Of a stretch of DNA of 64,000 nucleotides, positions 18,306 to 27,075 are shown piece after piece (position 1 is the stretch's first letter; each line of letters starts with the position of its first letter). Both the position numbers and the translations under genes were made by a program. The notes beneath the pieces are model-generated. The model was not told where the DNA came from. It searched no databases and saw nothing but the letters and a program-made list of their open reading frames with translations. The DNA comes from an uncultured delta proteobacterium (lineage in GTDB: Bacteria; Desulfobacterota; Desulfovibrionia; Desulfovibrionales; Desulfovibrionaceae). The stretch spans positions 62,001 to 126,000 of the forward strand of contig CAILNX010000056.1 in NCBI GenBank assembly GCA_903835685.1. Direction: 5' to 3'.

Positions 18306-20321
18306 ATGGGAATGGCCACAAAACTGACTCACATCGAGAAAAAACCCCGCATTTTTGCGGCTGCGGTCAACATGGACCGGGGCAGAGTCCTGGCCGACGC
18401 CCTGCGGGAGGCTGGCTGCGAACCAGAGGTCCAGGTCCTTTCCAGGGAAGGGACTGTGGAAATGGCCGTGGAAATGGTCGTGGAAGCAGCCCGGGGCTTG
18501 AGCCCGGACCTGGTCCTCCTGGACCTGGGCCTGGACCTGGACATGGACCGGGCGGGAGGAATTTCAGAGGCCTGCGCCGCCATCCAGACCGGACTCGGCC
18601 TGCCCGTGGTCCTGTACGGGCCGGAGCCTTCGGCCAAAGCCCTGGACCGCCTCCTGGCCGCAACGCCCCGGGGGGTGGTGCTCACGCCCTGCCCGGCCGC
18701 CCAACTGAATCTCACCATCCGGATCGCCCTGAGCCAGGGGCCTGCCCCGCAAGTCCAGGACCCCCTGGCCATCCAGTCCCTGCTGGACGCCATTCCGGCC
18801 CTCATCGCCCTGCTGGACAAGGACCAGCGCCACATCCTGGTCAACACCACCCACCATCTCCGGTACGGGATGAGCAACGAGGATATCCGGGGGCGAACGG
18901 CGCTGGAGGTGTTGGGAAAAGAACAATACGCCAAAGTCCGCCCCTGGCTGGAACGCGCCCTGGCCGGAGAGCAGGTCGTGTTCGAGTCCCGGCGGGAGTG
19001 GCCCGACGGGCTCATCCAGGACCTGGAGGTCCACTACATCCCGGCCAAGGACGCCCAGGGCCGGACCACGGCCGTGTACGTCATGGCCGTGGACGTAACG
19101 GCCCGCAGCCAGGCCGAGGCCTCCTTGCGCCTTGCCAAGGAGGCGGCCGAGGCGGCCAACCGGGCCAAGAGCCAGTTCCTGGCCAACATGAGCCACGAGG
19201 TGCGCACCCCCTTGAACGGGATCATGGGCATGCTCCAACTCATGGCCCAGACCCGCCTGGACGAGGAGCAGTACCGCTGCCTGTCCACGGCCCTGTCCTC
19301 GGGCCAGCGCCTGCTCTCCATCTTCGACAACATCCTGGACCTGGCCCGCCTGGAGACCAGCCTGCGCGTCTGCCAGCCCCGGTCCTTCTCCCCGGCGGCC
19401 CTTTCCCAGTCGGTCCTGTCCATGTACAGCCCCCGGGCCAAGGCCAAGGGGCTGGGCATGCACCTGGACCTGCCCACTGGCCCACCCACTGGCCCGCACC
19501 AGGGCCTGCCCCGGGCCTGCGAATCCGACGAAACCTTTCTGCGCCAGGCCCTCTTCGCCCTGGCGGACAACGCGGTCAAATTCACCAGCACCGGCACAAT
19601 CGCCCTGCGGATGCGCTTCACCCCTGGCCCGGCCCCGGATACGGGAACCCTGATCTGCGACGTGAGCGACACTGGCCCGGGCATTCCTGCCGAGGACCTC
19701 GCGCGCATCTTCGAGCCCTTCACCCAGGTGGACGGATCAGCCACCCGCCAGCACCCGGGCCTGGGCCTGGGCCTGACCCTGGCCCAACGCCTGGTCCAGG
19801 GCCTGGGCGGGACCCTGGAGGTCGAGAGCACCCCGGGGACAGGCAGCCTCTTCCGGCTGCGCTGCCCGGTGAGCCACGTCCAGACCCAGGTGGAGACCCC
19901 GCCCGAGCAGACGCCCCCCCCGGCCAGTCCCAACCCCTTGCGCCTGCTCCTGGTCGAGGACGACAAGATCAACCAGGTGGCGGCCATCGGTCTTCTGACC
20001 CGCCTGGGGCACAAGGTGGATGTGGCCGGGAACGGCCAGGAGGCCCTGGACATGCTGGCCGCCCAGGCCTACGACCTGGTGCTCATGGACGTGCAGATGC
20101 CGGTCATGGACGGGATGGAGGCCCTGCGGCGCATCCGGGGCGGCGCGAACCCGGGCGTGCCCCGGGACGTTCCGGTCGTGGCCATGACCGCCCACACCGT
20201 GGCGGGCGACCGGCAGGACTGCCTGGACGCGGGCATGGACGGATACATCCCCAAGCCGGTCAGCCTCCAGGTCCTGGGCCAGGTGATCGCGCAAGTCATA
20301 GCCGCCCGGGGCCGGACCTGA
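18306..20321 (+). CDS. Hybrid sensor histidine kinase (REC-like-PAS-HisKA-HATPase-REC)
   Basis: A 671-aa cytoplasmic kinase without membrane segments. An N-terminal receiver-like domain (about 15-140, with SPDLVLLDLGLDLDM) precedes a PAS-like domain (about 155-265), then HisKA with the phosphorylated His near residue 297 in ANMSHEVRTPLNG, a HATPase domain with DNAVKFTS and DTGPGIPAEDLARIFEPF, and a C-terminal receiver with LMDVQMPVMDGMEAL. No Hpt is attached, so a separate phosphotransfer protein is expected. ATG 18306 is followed at once by a second in-frame ATG at 18312. A weak TTGACC (18270-18275) lies upstream. The N-terminal receiver suggests input from another kinase. Confidence 0.92.
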   Translation: MGMATKLTHIEKKPRIFAAAVNMDRGRVLADALREAGCEPEVQVLSREGTVEMAVEMVVEAARGLSPDLVLLDLGLDLDMDRAGGISEACAAIQTGLGLPVVLYGPEPSAKALDRLLAATPRGVVLTPCPAAQLNLTIRIALSQGPAPQVQDPLAIQSLLDAIPALIALLDKDQRHILVNTTHHLRYGMSNEDIRGRTALEVLGKEQYAKVRPWLERALAGEQVVFESRREWPDGLIQDLEVHYIPAKDAQGRTTAVYVMAVDVTARSQAEASLRLAKEAAEAANRAKSQFLANMSHEVRTPLNGIMGMLQLMAQTRLDEEQYRCLSTALSSGQRLLSIFDNILDLARLETSLRVCQPRSFSPAALSQSVLSMYSPRAKAKGLGMHLDLPTGPPTGPHQGLPRACESDETFLRQALFALADNAVKFTSTGTIALRMRFTPGPAPDTGTLICDVSDTGPGIPAEDLARIFEPFTQVDGSATRQHPGLGLGLTLAQRLVQGLGGTLEVESTPGTGSLFRLRCPVSHVQTQVETPPEQTPPPASPNPLRLLLVEDDKINQVAAIGLLTRLGHKVDVAGNGQEALDMLAAQAYDLVLMDVQMPVMDGMEALRRIRGGANPGVPRDVPVVAMTAHTVAGDRQDCLDAGMDGYIPKPVSLQVLGQVIAQVIAARGRT

Positions 20322-20399
20322 TTCGCGGGCCTGTCCTGCCACAAGCCAAATTCAGGCGAACTTGGCGGAGCGGATTGACGACGTCTTTCCCGGACATCC

Positions 20400-20428
20400 A
20401 AGAATAAGAAAAAAATCTTCTTATTCTT
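20400..20428. terminator. AT-rich stem-loop
   Basis: AAGAATAAGAA (20400-20410) pairs perfectly with TTCTTATTCTT (20418-20428) across a 7-nt loop. It lies between the hybrid kinase and the DUF2784 gene. An all-A/U-rich stem is atypical for an intrinsic terminator, so the role is uncertain. Confidence 0.4.
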
Positions 20429-20479
20429 CCGCCCGAGCCCCTTTGGGAAACACGACACCCGATCAAGGCAGCGCCAGCC

Positions 20480-20905
20480 ATGGACCCTTCCGCCCTGCTG
20501 CTTGCGGCCGACCTTATCCTGGCCGTTCATTTCCTGTTCGCCTGGTTCATCCTGGCCGGGTTCGGCCTCGTCTGGACCGGGTATTTCCGGGGCTGGGCCT
20601 GGGTGCGGGGCCGCGCCTTCCGTTTCACCCACGCGGCCTGCATGGCCCTGGTGGCCGCCGAGTCCCTGGCCGGGGTCTTCTGCCCGCTCACCGAATGGGA
20701 ATGGAGGCTGCGCCAGGCCGCCCTGAGCGCGGGACCGGCAACATCATCGGCCCCGGCCACCTTCCTGCACACCTGGGCCGACCGGCTCTTCTACCTGGAC
20801 CTGCCCGAGGGGGTGTTCACCGTGATTTACTTGGTATTCGCGGCGGGTATCGGGGTGATGTTTTGGGTGGTGCCGGTGAGGAGGAGGGGGAGGATGGAAA
20901 CGTAG
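20480..20905 (+). CDS. DUF2784 family membrane protein
   Basis: A 141-aa integral membrane protein with about four hydrophobic segments (residues 4-30, 50-66, and 112-130, plus a weaker one). The FHFLFAWFILAGF start, the FCPLTEWEWRLR motif and the YLDLPEGVFTVIYLVFAA end match the DUF2784 family of unknown function. It follows a hybrid kinase by 158 nt that contain an AT-rich hairpin, so it probably has its own transcript. No clear Shine-Dalgarno precedes ATG 20480. Function unknown. Confidence 0.75.
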   Translation: MDPSALLLAADLILAVHFLFAWFILAGFGLVWTGYFRGWAWVRGRAFRFTHAACMALVAAESLAGVFCPLTEWEWRLRQAALSAGPATSSAPATFLHTWADRLFYLDLPEGVFTVIYLVFAAGIGVMFWVVPVRRRGRMET

Positions 20906-20950
20906 TGGGGGAGGGGCGACGGTGTCAGTTGAATACTAGCTCTGTACATA

Positions 20951-21526
20951 TTATATGCGTCTACGCACCATATTAATAATATCAGTAAACAGAACAAATG
21001 ATACTATGCGCTGAAAAAATGGACCTTGCGTGGTCTTTAAGTGTCTACCAAGGTCTAAAGCCATCCCAATAAACACCATATGGTATATAAATGATAAAGG
21101 GTCTTTGGAGTTTGCAGCATGCCTTAATGACAAAAACACAACAGATAGCGATAAACAAAGCGTCATATTAAATTTAATCAGAAGAGAAACAATTAATACA
21201 TCTATCTGTGAATTAATTTGTCGATTGTTGATATCATTAACGTACCATGCTCTCCGTTCGTGCAAATATTTTTCTGCATCACTATATGCTGTCGGATGCA
21301 TAATGTCTTTAAAAGTCATAAAATCGTATACATTATATATCAAGTCGTCTACCCACGGCAGATTTGAGCATAATAATACGTCAACCATCGTTCCTATCCA
21401 AATAGCGCACACAGCATCTATGAATGGAGTCACAACGTTTACGGAATTCGCCTGAGCATACGTAAATATTAACAGAGATAGTAACGCACCTTTTCGGCGC
21501 CATATAATCCAAAATAGTAATCTCAT
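20951..21526 (-). CDS. AT-rich orphan membrane protein
   Basis: A 191-aa protein in an AT-rich patch whose codon use (many AAT, ATA, TTA, AAA codons) is unlike all neighbours, a sign of recent acquisition. Hydrophobic segments lie at about 1-25 (LLFWIIWRRKGALLSLLIF), 30-55, 110-130 (VLIVSLLIKFNMTLCLSLSVVFLSL) and near 145-160. I recognise no family. ATG 21526 is preceded by GGAG at 8 nt and starts 2 nt after the stop of a 57-codon frame on the same strand. Several small remnants of other genes lie upstream. The gene could be the immunity partner of a lost toxin or part of a decayed mobile segment; both are guesses. Confidence 0.6.
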   Translation of the reverse strand: MRLLFWIIWRRKGALLSLLIFTYAQANSVNVVTPFIDAVCAIWIGTMVDVLLCSNLPWVDDLIYNVYDFMTFKDIMHPTAYSDAEKYLHERRAWYVNDINNRQINSQIDVLIVSLLIKFNMTLCLSLSVVFLSLRHAANSKDPLSFIYHMVFIGMALDLGRHLKTTQGPFFQRIVSFVLFTDIINMVRRRI

Positions 21527-21528
21527 TT

Positions 21529-21702
21529 TTACCACTCCACCACCGCCACCCCCCTCCCATCCAGAGCAGGCTGCAACGTCTTCACCACCTTCCCCTCGAA
21601 CACCTTGTCCTTGAGGTCCTTGATGATCTCCTGCTGCCCGCCAAAGGGCGCGATGAGATCGATGAGCGAGGGGCCGGGGCGCGGACGACTTCTGTTGCGC
21701 AT
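21529..21702 (-). CDS. Small 57-aa frame upstream of the orphan membrane gene
   Basis: A GC-rich 57-codon frame (MRNRSRPRPGPSLIDLIAPF... ending in LDGRGVAVVEW) stops 2 nt before the orphan membrane gene. Its composition (LIDLIAPFGGQQEIIKDLKDKVFEGKVV) looks like genuine protein, unlike frame shadows, yet it has no good ribosome site and starts abruptly after a basic stretch. It is most likely the C-terminal remnant of a larger gene whose front part was lost when the AT-rich segment arrived. I do not recognise its parent family. Confidence 0.4.
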   Translation of the reverse strand: MRNRSRPRPGPSLIDLIAPFGGQQEIIKDLKDKVFEGKVVKTLQPALDGRGVAVVEW

Positions 21703-21721
21703 TCGCCTGGGCCATGAATAG

Positions 21722-21859
21722 CTATTCGGCTATATCAGGCCAGATGTCTATATCTTTGGAAGGAAAATTCGCGGATGCTCTGAAAGACTCCGGCTCGCCC
21801 TTGATCACCCGCCCCCGGCTGACGAAGGAGCCGCCCTGGCTGGCGTTTGATCCGACCCT
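21722..21859 (-). pseudogene. Coding remnant behind the antiporter gene
   Basis: Directly after the antiporter stop codon the same frame stays open for 45 codons and reads as credible protein (GGSFVSRGRVIKGEPE..., then FPSKDIDIWPDIAE) before a TAG. It has no start codon with a ribosome site. I read it as the C-terminal scrap of a decayed gene, perhaps related to the 57-codon frame nearby. The parent family is not recognised. Confidence 0.35.
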
Positions 21860-23833
21860 TTAGTCCAAAGGCGGGGCGGCGAAGAGGTAGGCCTTGTCCG
21901 CGATGGTCTGGCGGGAGCCCAGGACATAGGCCTTCCAGCCCGGGGCCAGGCGCATGTCCCCGTCGGGATTGGCGGCCACCCCGTCCTCCCGGGCCAGGGC
22001 CACCACCGTGATCCCGTGCTCCCGGCGCAGGTCGATCTCCCGCAGGGTGCGCCCGGCCATGGGCGAACCCGGCTCCACCACCAGCACGCTCACCTCCATG
22101 CCCAGGACGCAGGCCCCCAGGCACTCCCCGGAATCGGCCAGGACCTCGGAGCGCCTGAGCATCTCATAGTTCTCGGCCCGTATCTCACCGACGAACTGCT
22201 CGATGATCGGCCGGGCCACCAGATAGCGGGTGAGCACCCGGGTGAACACCTCCACCGAGGTCTCCAGCTCCTCGGGCACCACCTCGTTGGCCCCCAGGCC
22301 GCGCAACTCCTCCAGTTCCGAAAGAAACCGGGTGCGCACCAGGATGTGCAGGGTGGGGTTCAAGGCCCGGGCGGCCTGGACCACCCCGCGCACGGCCGTG
22401 GGGTCTGAGATGACCACGACCAGGACCCGGGCCTCTTCCACGCCCAGGTGGCGCAGCAGGTCCGGGTGCACGGCGTCGCCGTAGGTGATGGGCTCGCCCT
22501 CGGCCCGGGCCTTGCGCACGATGTCCGGGTTCATCTCCATGATCTGGTAGGGAATGCCCGCCCTTCTGGCGGCCCGGGCCAGATGCCGCCCGCCCAGGCC
22601 AAACCCCGCGATGACCAGGTGGTCCTCGATGCCCCGATCCGAGGCCGAGGGCAGGGAGGAGTCCGCGAATCCCCCGGCAGGCAGGGGCAGGAACTTGGCC
22701 AGGCGCGGGGCCAGGGCCATGAGACCCGGGGTCAGGCCCATGGTCAGGACGGCCGAGGCCAGGAAGTACTGGTACTGGTCCGGCCCCAAAAGCCCCTGCT
22801 CCACCCCGGCCCGGGCCAGGATGAAGGAGAACTCGCCCACCTGGGCCAGGCCGAGCGCGGCCAGAAGGGCCGTGCGCAGGGGATAGCCCAGGACCAGGGC
22901 CGCGCCCCCGGCGGGCAGGGTCTTGAGCACGATGATGAGCGCGGCCAGCCCGAGCACGGCCGACAGGTGCTCGAACACGAAGGACAGGTTCAGGAGCATG
23001 CCCATGGAAATGAAGAACAGGCTGGTGAACACGTCCCGGAAGGGCAGGACGCCCTCCAGGGTGCTCTGGCAGTATTCGGATTCCGCGATGATCAGCCCGG
23101 CCAGAAAGGCCCCCAGGGACAGGGGTAGGCCCAGACGGGTGGTGGCCAGGGCCACCAGCAGGCACAAGGCCAGGACGCTGACCAGGAACAGCGTCCGGTT
23201 GCGGGTGCACACGACGGAGTGCATGATCCAGGGCGCCACCCGGCGGGCCAGGATCAGGGCCACGGCCACCAGGGCCGCGCCCTGGACCAGGAGCCAGAGG
23301 GCCGAGGGACCCTGGCCCGGGCCGCTGGCCAGGACCGGGACGAAAAGGACCATGGGGGCCACCAGGAGGTCCTGGAAGATGAGGGCCGAGAGGGCCACCC
23401 GGCCGTGGGGGGCTTCGAGTTCGGCCCGCTCCTGAAAGAGCTTGAGCACAATGGCCGTGGAGGACAGGGCGGCCAGAAATCCCGCGAACACGGCCGGTCC
23501 CGGCGCGCTGCCAGCCAGCAGGAAAACCCCGGCGAACAGGGCCATGGTCAGGAAAACCTGGGTCGAGCCGCCCAGGAGGATCTGCTTGCGCAGCCGGGAC
23601 AACTCCCCGCCGGACAGGCCCAGGCCGATGGAGAACATGAGCAGGACCACGCCCACCCCAGCAAGCTTCTCCACCTCCGCCACCGCGCCCACCAGCCCCA
23701 GGCAGGACGGCCCGGCCAGTACGCCCGTGAGCAGGAAGCCCACGATGGTCGGAGCGCGCAGCCGGTGGCAGGCCAGGATGACCCCCACGGACAGGGCGAA
23801 GACCAGAACGAGTTCGGCAAGAAGATCAGGCAT
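21860..23833 (-). CDS. CPA2 cation:proton antiporter with RCK domains (KefB-like)
   Basis: A 657-aa protein. Residues 1-380 form about 12 hydrophobic segments of a Na+/H+ exchanger domain (FALSVGVILACHRLRAPTIVGFLLTGVLAGP, then SSTAIVLKLF and SLGAFLAGLIIAESEY). A TrkA-N Rossmann domain follows at about 410-530 (HLVIAGFGLGGRHLARAARRAGIPYQIMEMNPD), then a TrkA-C domain at the C-terminus. Kef-type proteins exchange K+ or Na+ for protons under nucleotide or thiol control. The ATG at 23833 follows AAGGA at 7 nt; the in-frame TTG at 23857 is weaker. No KefF/KefG partner is nearby, so glutathione-adduct gating cannot be assumed. Ion specificity is not readable. Confidence 0.88.
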   Translation of the reverse strand: MPDLLAELVLVFALSVGVILACHRLRAPTIVGFLLTGVLAGPSCLGLVGAVAEVEKLAGVGVVLLMFSIGLGLSGGELSRLRKQILLGGSTQVFLTMALFAGVFLLAGSAPGPAVFAGFLAALSSTAIVLKLFQERAELEAPHGRVALSALIFQDLLVAPMVLFVPVLASGPGQGPSALWLLVQGAALVAVALILARRVAPWIMHSVVCTRNRTLFLVSVLALCLLVALATTRLGLPLSLGAFLAGLIIAESEYCQSTLEGVLPFRDVFTSLFFISMGMLLNLSFVFEHLSAVLGLAALIIVLKTLPAGGAALVLGYPLRTALLAALGLAQVGEFSFILARAGVEQGLLGPDQYQYFLASAVLTMGLTPGLMALAPRLAKFLPLPAGGFADSSLPSASDRGIEDHLVIAGFGLGGRHLARAARRAGIPYQIMEMNPDIVRKARAEGEPITYGDAVHPDLLRHLGVEEARVLVVVISDPTAVRGVVQAARALNPTLHILVRTRFLSELEELRGLGANEVVPEELETSVEVFTRVLTRYLVARPIIEQFVGEIRAENYEMLRRSEVLADSGECLGACVLGMEVSVLVVEPGSPMAGRTLREIDLRREHGITVVALAREDGVAANPDGDMRLAPGWKAYVLGSRQTIADKAYLFAAPPLD

Positions 23834-24008
23834 GAGGGTCCTTGGAATTGAGGCCAAACAGGGTCAAACAGGCCAGACTTGGCCAACCATGGCGATCCCG
23901 GCTCGGGTGGAGGCCAGTTCGGCCCAATAGTCACGGATATACCCCTCTTGGGGCCTGGGGGTCAAGGCAGCCGGGATTTGCCCGCACTTCCCCGCCAGTG
24001 GCGGCGTG

Positions 24009-24037
24009 TTGACCCCTGCCAGGCGATGGACTATGTT
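24009..24037 (+). promoter_or_regulatory. Promoter of nadE
   Basis: TTGACC (24009-24014), a 17-nt spacer and TATGTT (24032-24037) precede nadE by about 80 nt in the gap between two divergent genes. Confidence 0.45.
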
Positions 24038-24119
24038 CCATCAAGGACAAAACCTGTGTTTTCGCCCAGTCAGGAGCCCAGGTGGAGCACATTTTCCCCT
24101 TCATGCCGGGCAGGCGTCC

Positions 24120-25799
24120 GTGAAGATCGCCCTCATCCAGCTCAATCCCCTGGTCGGAGACGTGGGCGGCAACGCCCAGGCCCTGGCCCGGGCCGTGACT
24201 TGCGCCGCCGAACTGGGCGCGGACCTCTGCCTGGCCCCGGAGATGGCCCTTTTGGGCTACCCGCCCCGGGACCTGCTCCTGTGCCGGGACCTGGTGGACA
24301 CGGGCTGGCGGGCCGTGGCCGATCTGGCCCGGACCCTGGAGACCGGCCCGCCCCTGGTCCTGGGGGCCGTGGCCCCGGCCCCGGACAACGCCTCCCTGCG
24401 CAACCGGGCCGCCTTCCTGCGCGCAGGCCGCATCGAGGCCGAGTACGACAAGCGGCTCCTGCCCACCTACGACGTGTTCGACGAGTCCCGCTATTTCACG
24501 CCCGGGGACAGGCCCGTGCTGGTGGAGGTGGCCGGAATCAGGTTCGGGCTGACCGTGTGCGAGGACGTGTGGAGCGACACGAATTTCGCGCCCGAGGCCG
24601 CGCGCTACGCCTGCGACCCCTGCGCCGAGCTGGTGGCGGCCGGGGCCCAAGCCGTGCTGAACATCTCGGCCTCGCCCTTCCAGGTGGGCAAGCAGCGCCT
24701 GCGCCAGGACATGCTGGCCAGCCTGGCCAAGCGCCACGCCCGGCCCTTTTTCTACGCCAACCAGGTGGGGGCCAACGACGAGCTGGTCTTTGACGGCCGC
24801 TCCTGCGCCCTGGCCCCGGACGGACGGCTGAAGGCCCGGGGCCAGGCCTTTGCCGAGGACCTGGTCCTGGTGCAGGCCACGCCCGACGGGCGCGGCGGCT
24901 GGACCATGGCCGGGACAATAGCTGACGACGATTTCGCCGAGGAGTCCGAGGCCTGGCGCGCCCTGGTCCTGGGCGTGCGGGACTATTGTCGCAAATGCGG
25001 GTTCCGCACGGCCCTGCTCGGGCTCTCGGGCGGGGTGGACTCCTCCCTGGTGGCGGCCGTGGCTGCCGAGGCCCTGGGTCCGGACAACGTCACCGGCGTG
25101 CTCATGCCCTCGCCCTTTTCCAGCCAGGGCAGCGTGGATGACGCCCTGGCCCTGGCCCAGAACCTGGGCCTGGCCACCCTAACCCTGCCCATCGCCCCCC
25201 TCATGGGGGCCTTTGACCAGACCCTGGCCCCGGTGTTCGCCGGACTTCCCCGGGATGTCACCGAGGAGAACATCCAGTCCCGCATCCGGGGCAACCTGCT
25301 CATGGCCCTGTCCAACAAGCGCGGGGCCATCCTCTTGACCACGGGCAACAAATCCGAGCTGGCCGTGGGCTACTGCACCATCTACGGGGACATGTCCGGG
25401 GGCCTGGCGGTGATCTCGGACCTGCCCAAGACGTACGTCTACCGGATCTGCGCCTGGCTCAACGCGACCCGGGACGCGGTGATCCCGGCTGCGGTGATGC
25501 ACAAGCCCCCCTCGGCCGAACTGGCCCCGGGCCAGGTAGACCAGGATTCCCTGCCTCCCTACGAGGTCCTGGACGCCATCCTGGCCCGGCTCATCGAACA
25601 CGGCCGAAGCCCGGCCCAGGTGGCCCGGGAGGGCTTCGACCCGGCCACGGTGGCCAAGGTCTGGCGGCTGGTGCGCCTCTCGGAGTTCAAGCGCCGCCAG
25701 GCCGCGCCAGGCCTGAAGATCACCAGCCGGGCCTTTGGCATGGGCTGGCGCATGCCCCTGGCCTGCCGCCCGGACCTGGAGACGCCGACAGGGGCGTAG
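24120..25799 (+). CDS. nadE: Glutamine-dependent NAD+ synthetase
   Basis: A 559-aa two-domain enzyme that makes NAD+ from nicotinate adenine dinucleotide with glutamine as nitrogen donor. The N-terminal nitrilase-type glutaminase has its triad at E41 (APEMALLGYPPRD), K111 (YDKRLLPTYDVFDE) and C147 (LTVCEDVW). The C-terminal ATP-pyrophosphatase domain carries SGGVDSS near residue 303 and TGNKSELAVGYCTIYGDMSGG. GTG at 24120 begins exactly at the conserved VKIALIQLNP strand; an earlier ATG at 24033 would add residues that do not look like the family. The length is normal for the proteobacterial two-domain form. Confidence 0.95.
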   Translation: MKIALIQLNPLVGDVGGNAQALARAVTCAAELGADLCLAPEMALLGYPPRDLLLCRDLVDTGWRAVADLARTLETGPPLVLGAVAPAPDNASLRNRAAFLRAGRIEAEYDKRLLPTYDVFDESRYFTPGDRPVLVEVAGIRFGLTVCEDVWSDTNFAPEAARYACDPCAELVAAGAQAVLNISASPFQVGKQRLRQDMLASLAKRHARPFFYANQVGANDELVFDGRSCALAPDGRLKARGQAFAEDLVLVQATPDGRGGWTMAGTIADDDFAEESEAWRALVLGVRDYCRKCGFRTALLGLSGGVDSSLVAAVAAEALGPDNVTGVLMPSPFSSQGSVDDALALAQNLGLATLTLPIAPLMGAFDQTLAPVFAGLPRDVTEENIQSRIRGNLLMALSNKRGAILLTTGNKSELAVGYCTIYGDMSGGLAVISDLPKTYVYRICAWLNATRDAVIPAAVMHKPPSAELAPGQVDQDSLPPYEVLDAILARLIEHGRSPAQVAREGFDPATVAKVWRLVRLSEFKRRQAAPGLKITSRAFGMGWRMPLACRPDLETPTGA

Positions 25800-25850
25800 C
25801 CTGACCATAAAGCGTTTGACCCTCCCGCCGCCTTGCCGTATCGTTCCCTT

Positions 25851-26621
25851 ATGACGGCCCTATTCGCCCTGTTCTCCGCCCCCCGGCGCTTCCGGCCCGC
25901 CCTGGCCCTGCTTCTTGAATTGACCCTGGGGCTGACCCTGGGATTGGCCCTGACCGGCTGCGGCAGCTACGGCTCCCTGACCACCATGCAGGTCCCCCGG
26001 GACCGCCATGGCCAGACCGATCCCCAGGCCGCCTATCTCATCTACGTCCACGACTGGACCATCGAGAAGCTGTCCTACGGCCCGCGTCAGGACCGCTACG
26101 GCCTCTTCCTCTACGAGACCAACATCAAGGCCCTGCGCAGCCGCGGATTCACCGTGCTGGGCGAACTGCGCAACAAGCACGAGAGCGTGGACACCGTGGC
26201 CGCCCGGGTGGCTGCCTCGGTGAACGGCCTGCTGGCCGCCGGGGTCCCGGCCGATCACGTGAGCGTGGCCGGGATCGGCAAGGGCGGACGGGTGGCCCTG
26301 GCCGCCTCCACCCTGGTGGCCCGGCCCGAGGTGCGCTACGCGCTTTTGGGGGCCTGCGGCCAGGGGCGACTCAGCATCGTGGACAAGGAGACGGCCAGGG
26401 AATACGCGCCGAACCTGTCCGGCCGCTTTTTGTCCATCCGGGACCGGGACGACCAGGAGGCCGGAAGCTGCGCCACCTTCTTCGCCTCTGCCCCGGCCGG
26501 AACCAGCTTCGAGGAGGTCCAGCCCCAGACCGGCCTGGGCCACGGCCTGTTCCACACCCCCCGGCCGGAATGGATCGACCCCCTGGCCCGTTTGGCCGGT
26601 CTGCCCTCGGCCAAGGACTAA
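25851..26621 (+). CDS. Lipoprotein with alpha/beta-hydrolase-like core
   Basis: A 256-aa exported protein. The N-terminus has a long hydrophobic signal segment ending in the lipobox LALTGC, so the Cys near residue 37 should be lipidated and the protein anchored in a membrane. The body reads as an alpha/beta fold: AYLIYVHDWTIEKLSY, a nucleophile-elbow-like AGIGKGGRVALAAS where the usual Ser is replaced by Lys, and a C-terminal GHGLFHTPRPEWIDPL with a possible catalytic His. Loss of the nucleophile suggests a non-catalytic or different role. ATG 25851 begins the signal peptide. The DUF3830 gene follows 9 nt later, so the two may be co-transcribed. Confidence 0.65.
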   Translation: MTALFALFSAPRRFRPALALLLELTLGLTLGLALTGCGSYGSLTTMQVPRDRHGQTDPQAAYLIYVHDWTIEKLSYGPRQDRYGLFLYETNIKALRSRGFTVLGELRNKHESVDTVAARVAASVNGLLAAGVPADHVSVAGIGKGGRVALAASTLVARPEVRYALLGACGQGRLSIVDKETAREYAPNLSGRFLSIRDRDDQEAGSCATFFASAPAGTSFEEVQPQTGLGHGLFHTPRPEWIDPLARLAGLPSAKD

Positions 26622-26630
26622 GAAGCCCCC

Positions 26631-27050
26631 ATGGACCTTCTGCACATCATCGTCGGCCCCTTACACCTCATGGCCCGCCTGGAAACCGGGGCCGCGCCCC
26701 TGACCTGCCAGGCCTTCCGGCGGCTTCTCCCTTTCGAGGACCGCCTGATCCAGGCCCGCTGGAGCGGGGAGGCGGCCTGGATTCCCCTGGGCGGGCTCGA
26801 CCTGGGGCTGCCCTTTGAAAACCACACCAGCCACCCCTCGCGCGGGGACATCCTGCTCTATCCCGGGGGGGTGAGCGAGACGGAAATCCTCTTCCCCTAC
26901 GGGAGCGCCTGCTTTGCCAGCAAGGTCGGGCAACTGGCCGGGAACCACTTCCTGACCGTGGTGAAGGGCCTGGAACTCCTGCCCGAACTGGGCCGTCTGG
27001 TGCTTTGGGAAGGGGCCCAGCCCATCCGTTTCGAGGCGGCCGGAGACTGA
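26631..27050 (+). CDS. DUF3830 family protein (cyclophilin-like fold)
   Basis: A 139-aa soluble protein of the DUF3830/cyclophilin-like family (ARWSGEAAWIPL, then SHPSRGDILLYPGGVSETEILFPYGSACFASKVGQLAGNHFLTVVKG). Its biochemical role is unknown; relatives often lie next to amino-acid or amidase genes. It lies 9 nt after the lipoprotein gene and 25 nt before sdaA, so all three may be one transcript. No signal peptide. Confidence 0.75.
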   Translation: MDLLHIIVGPLHLMARLETGAAPLTCQAFRRLLPFEDRLIQARWSGEAAWIPLGGLDLGLPFENHTSHPSRGDILLYPGGVSETEILFPYGSACFASKVGQLAGNHFLTVVKGLELLPELGRLVLWEGAQPIRFEAAGD

Positions 27051-27075
27051 TTCCGCACACGAACAGGGAGCCTGC

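Noticed and set aside
16610-20407. A 1,265-codon open frame spanning cysK and the hybrid kinase
   Set aside because: It overlaps two well-supported genes in another frame and is a low-complexity Gly/Pro/Arg translation.
21030-21455. A 141-codon AT-rich frame on the plus strand
   Set aside because: It is antisense to the orphan membrane gene, which has the better ribosome site and hydrophobic pattern.
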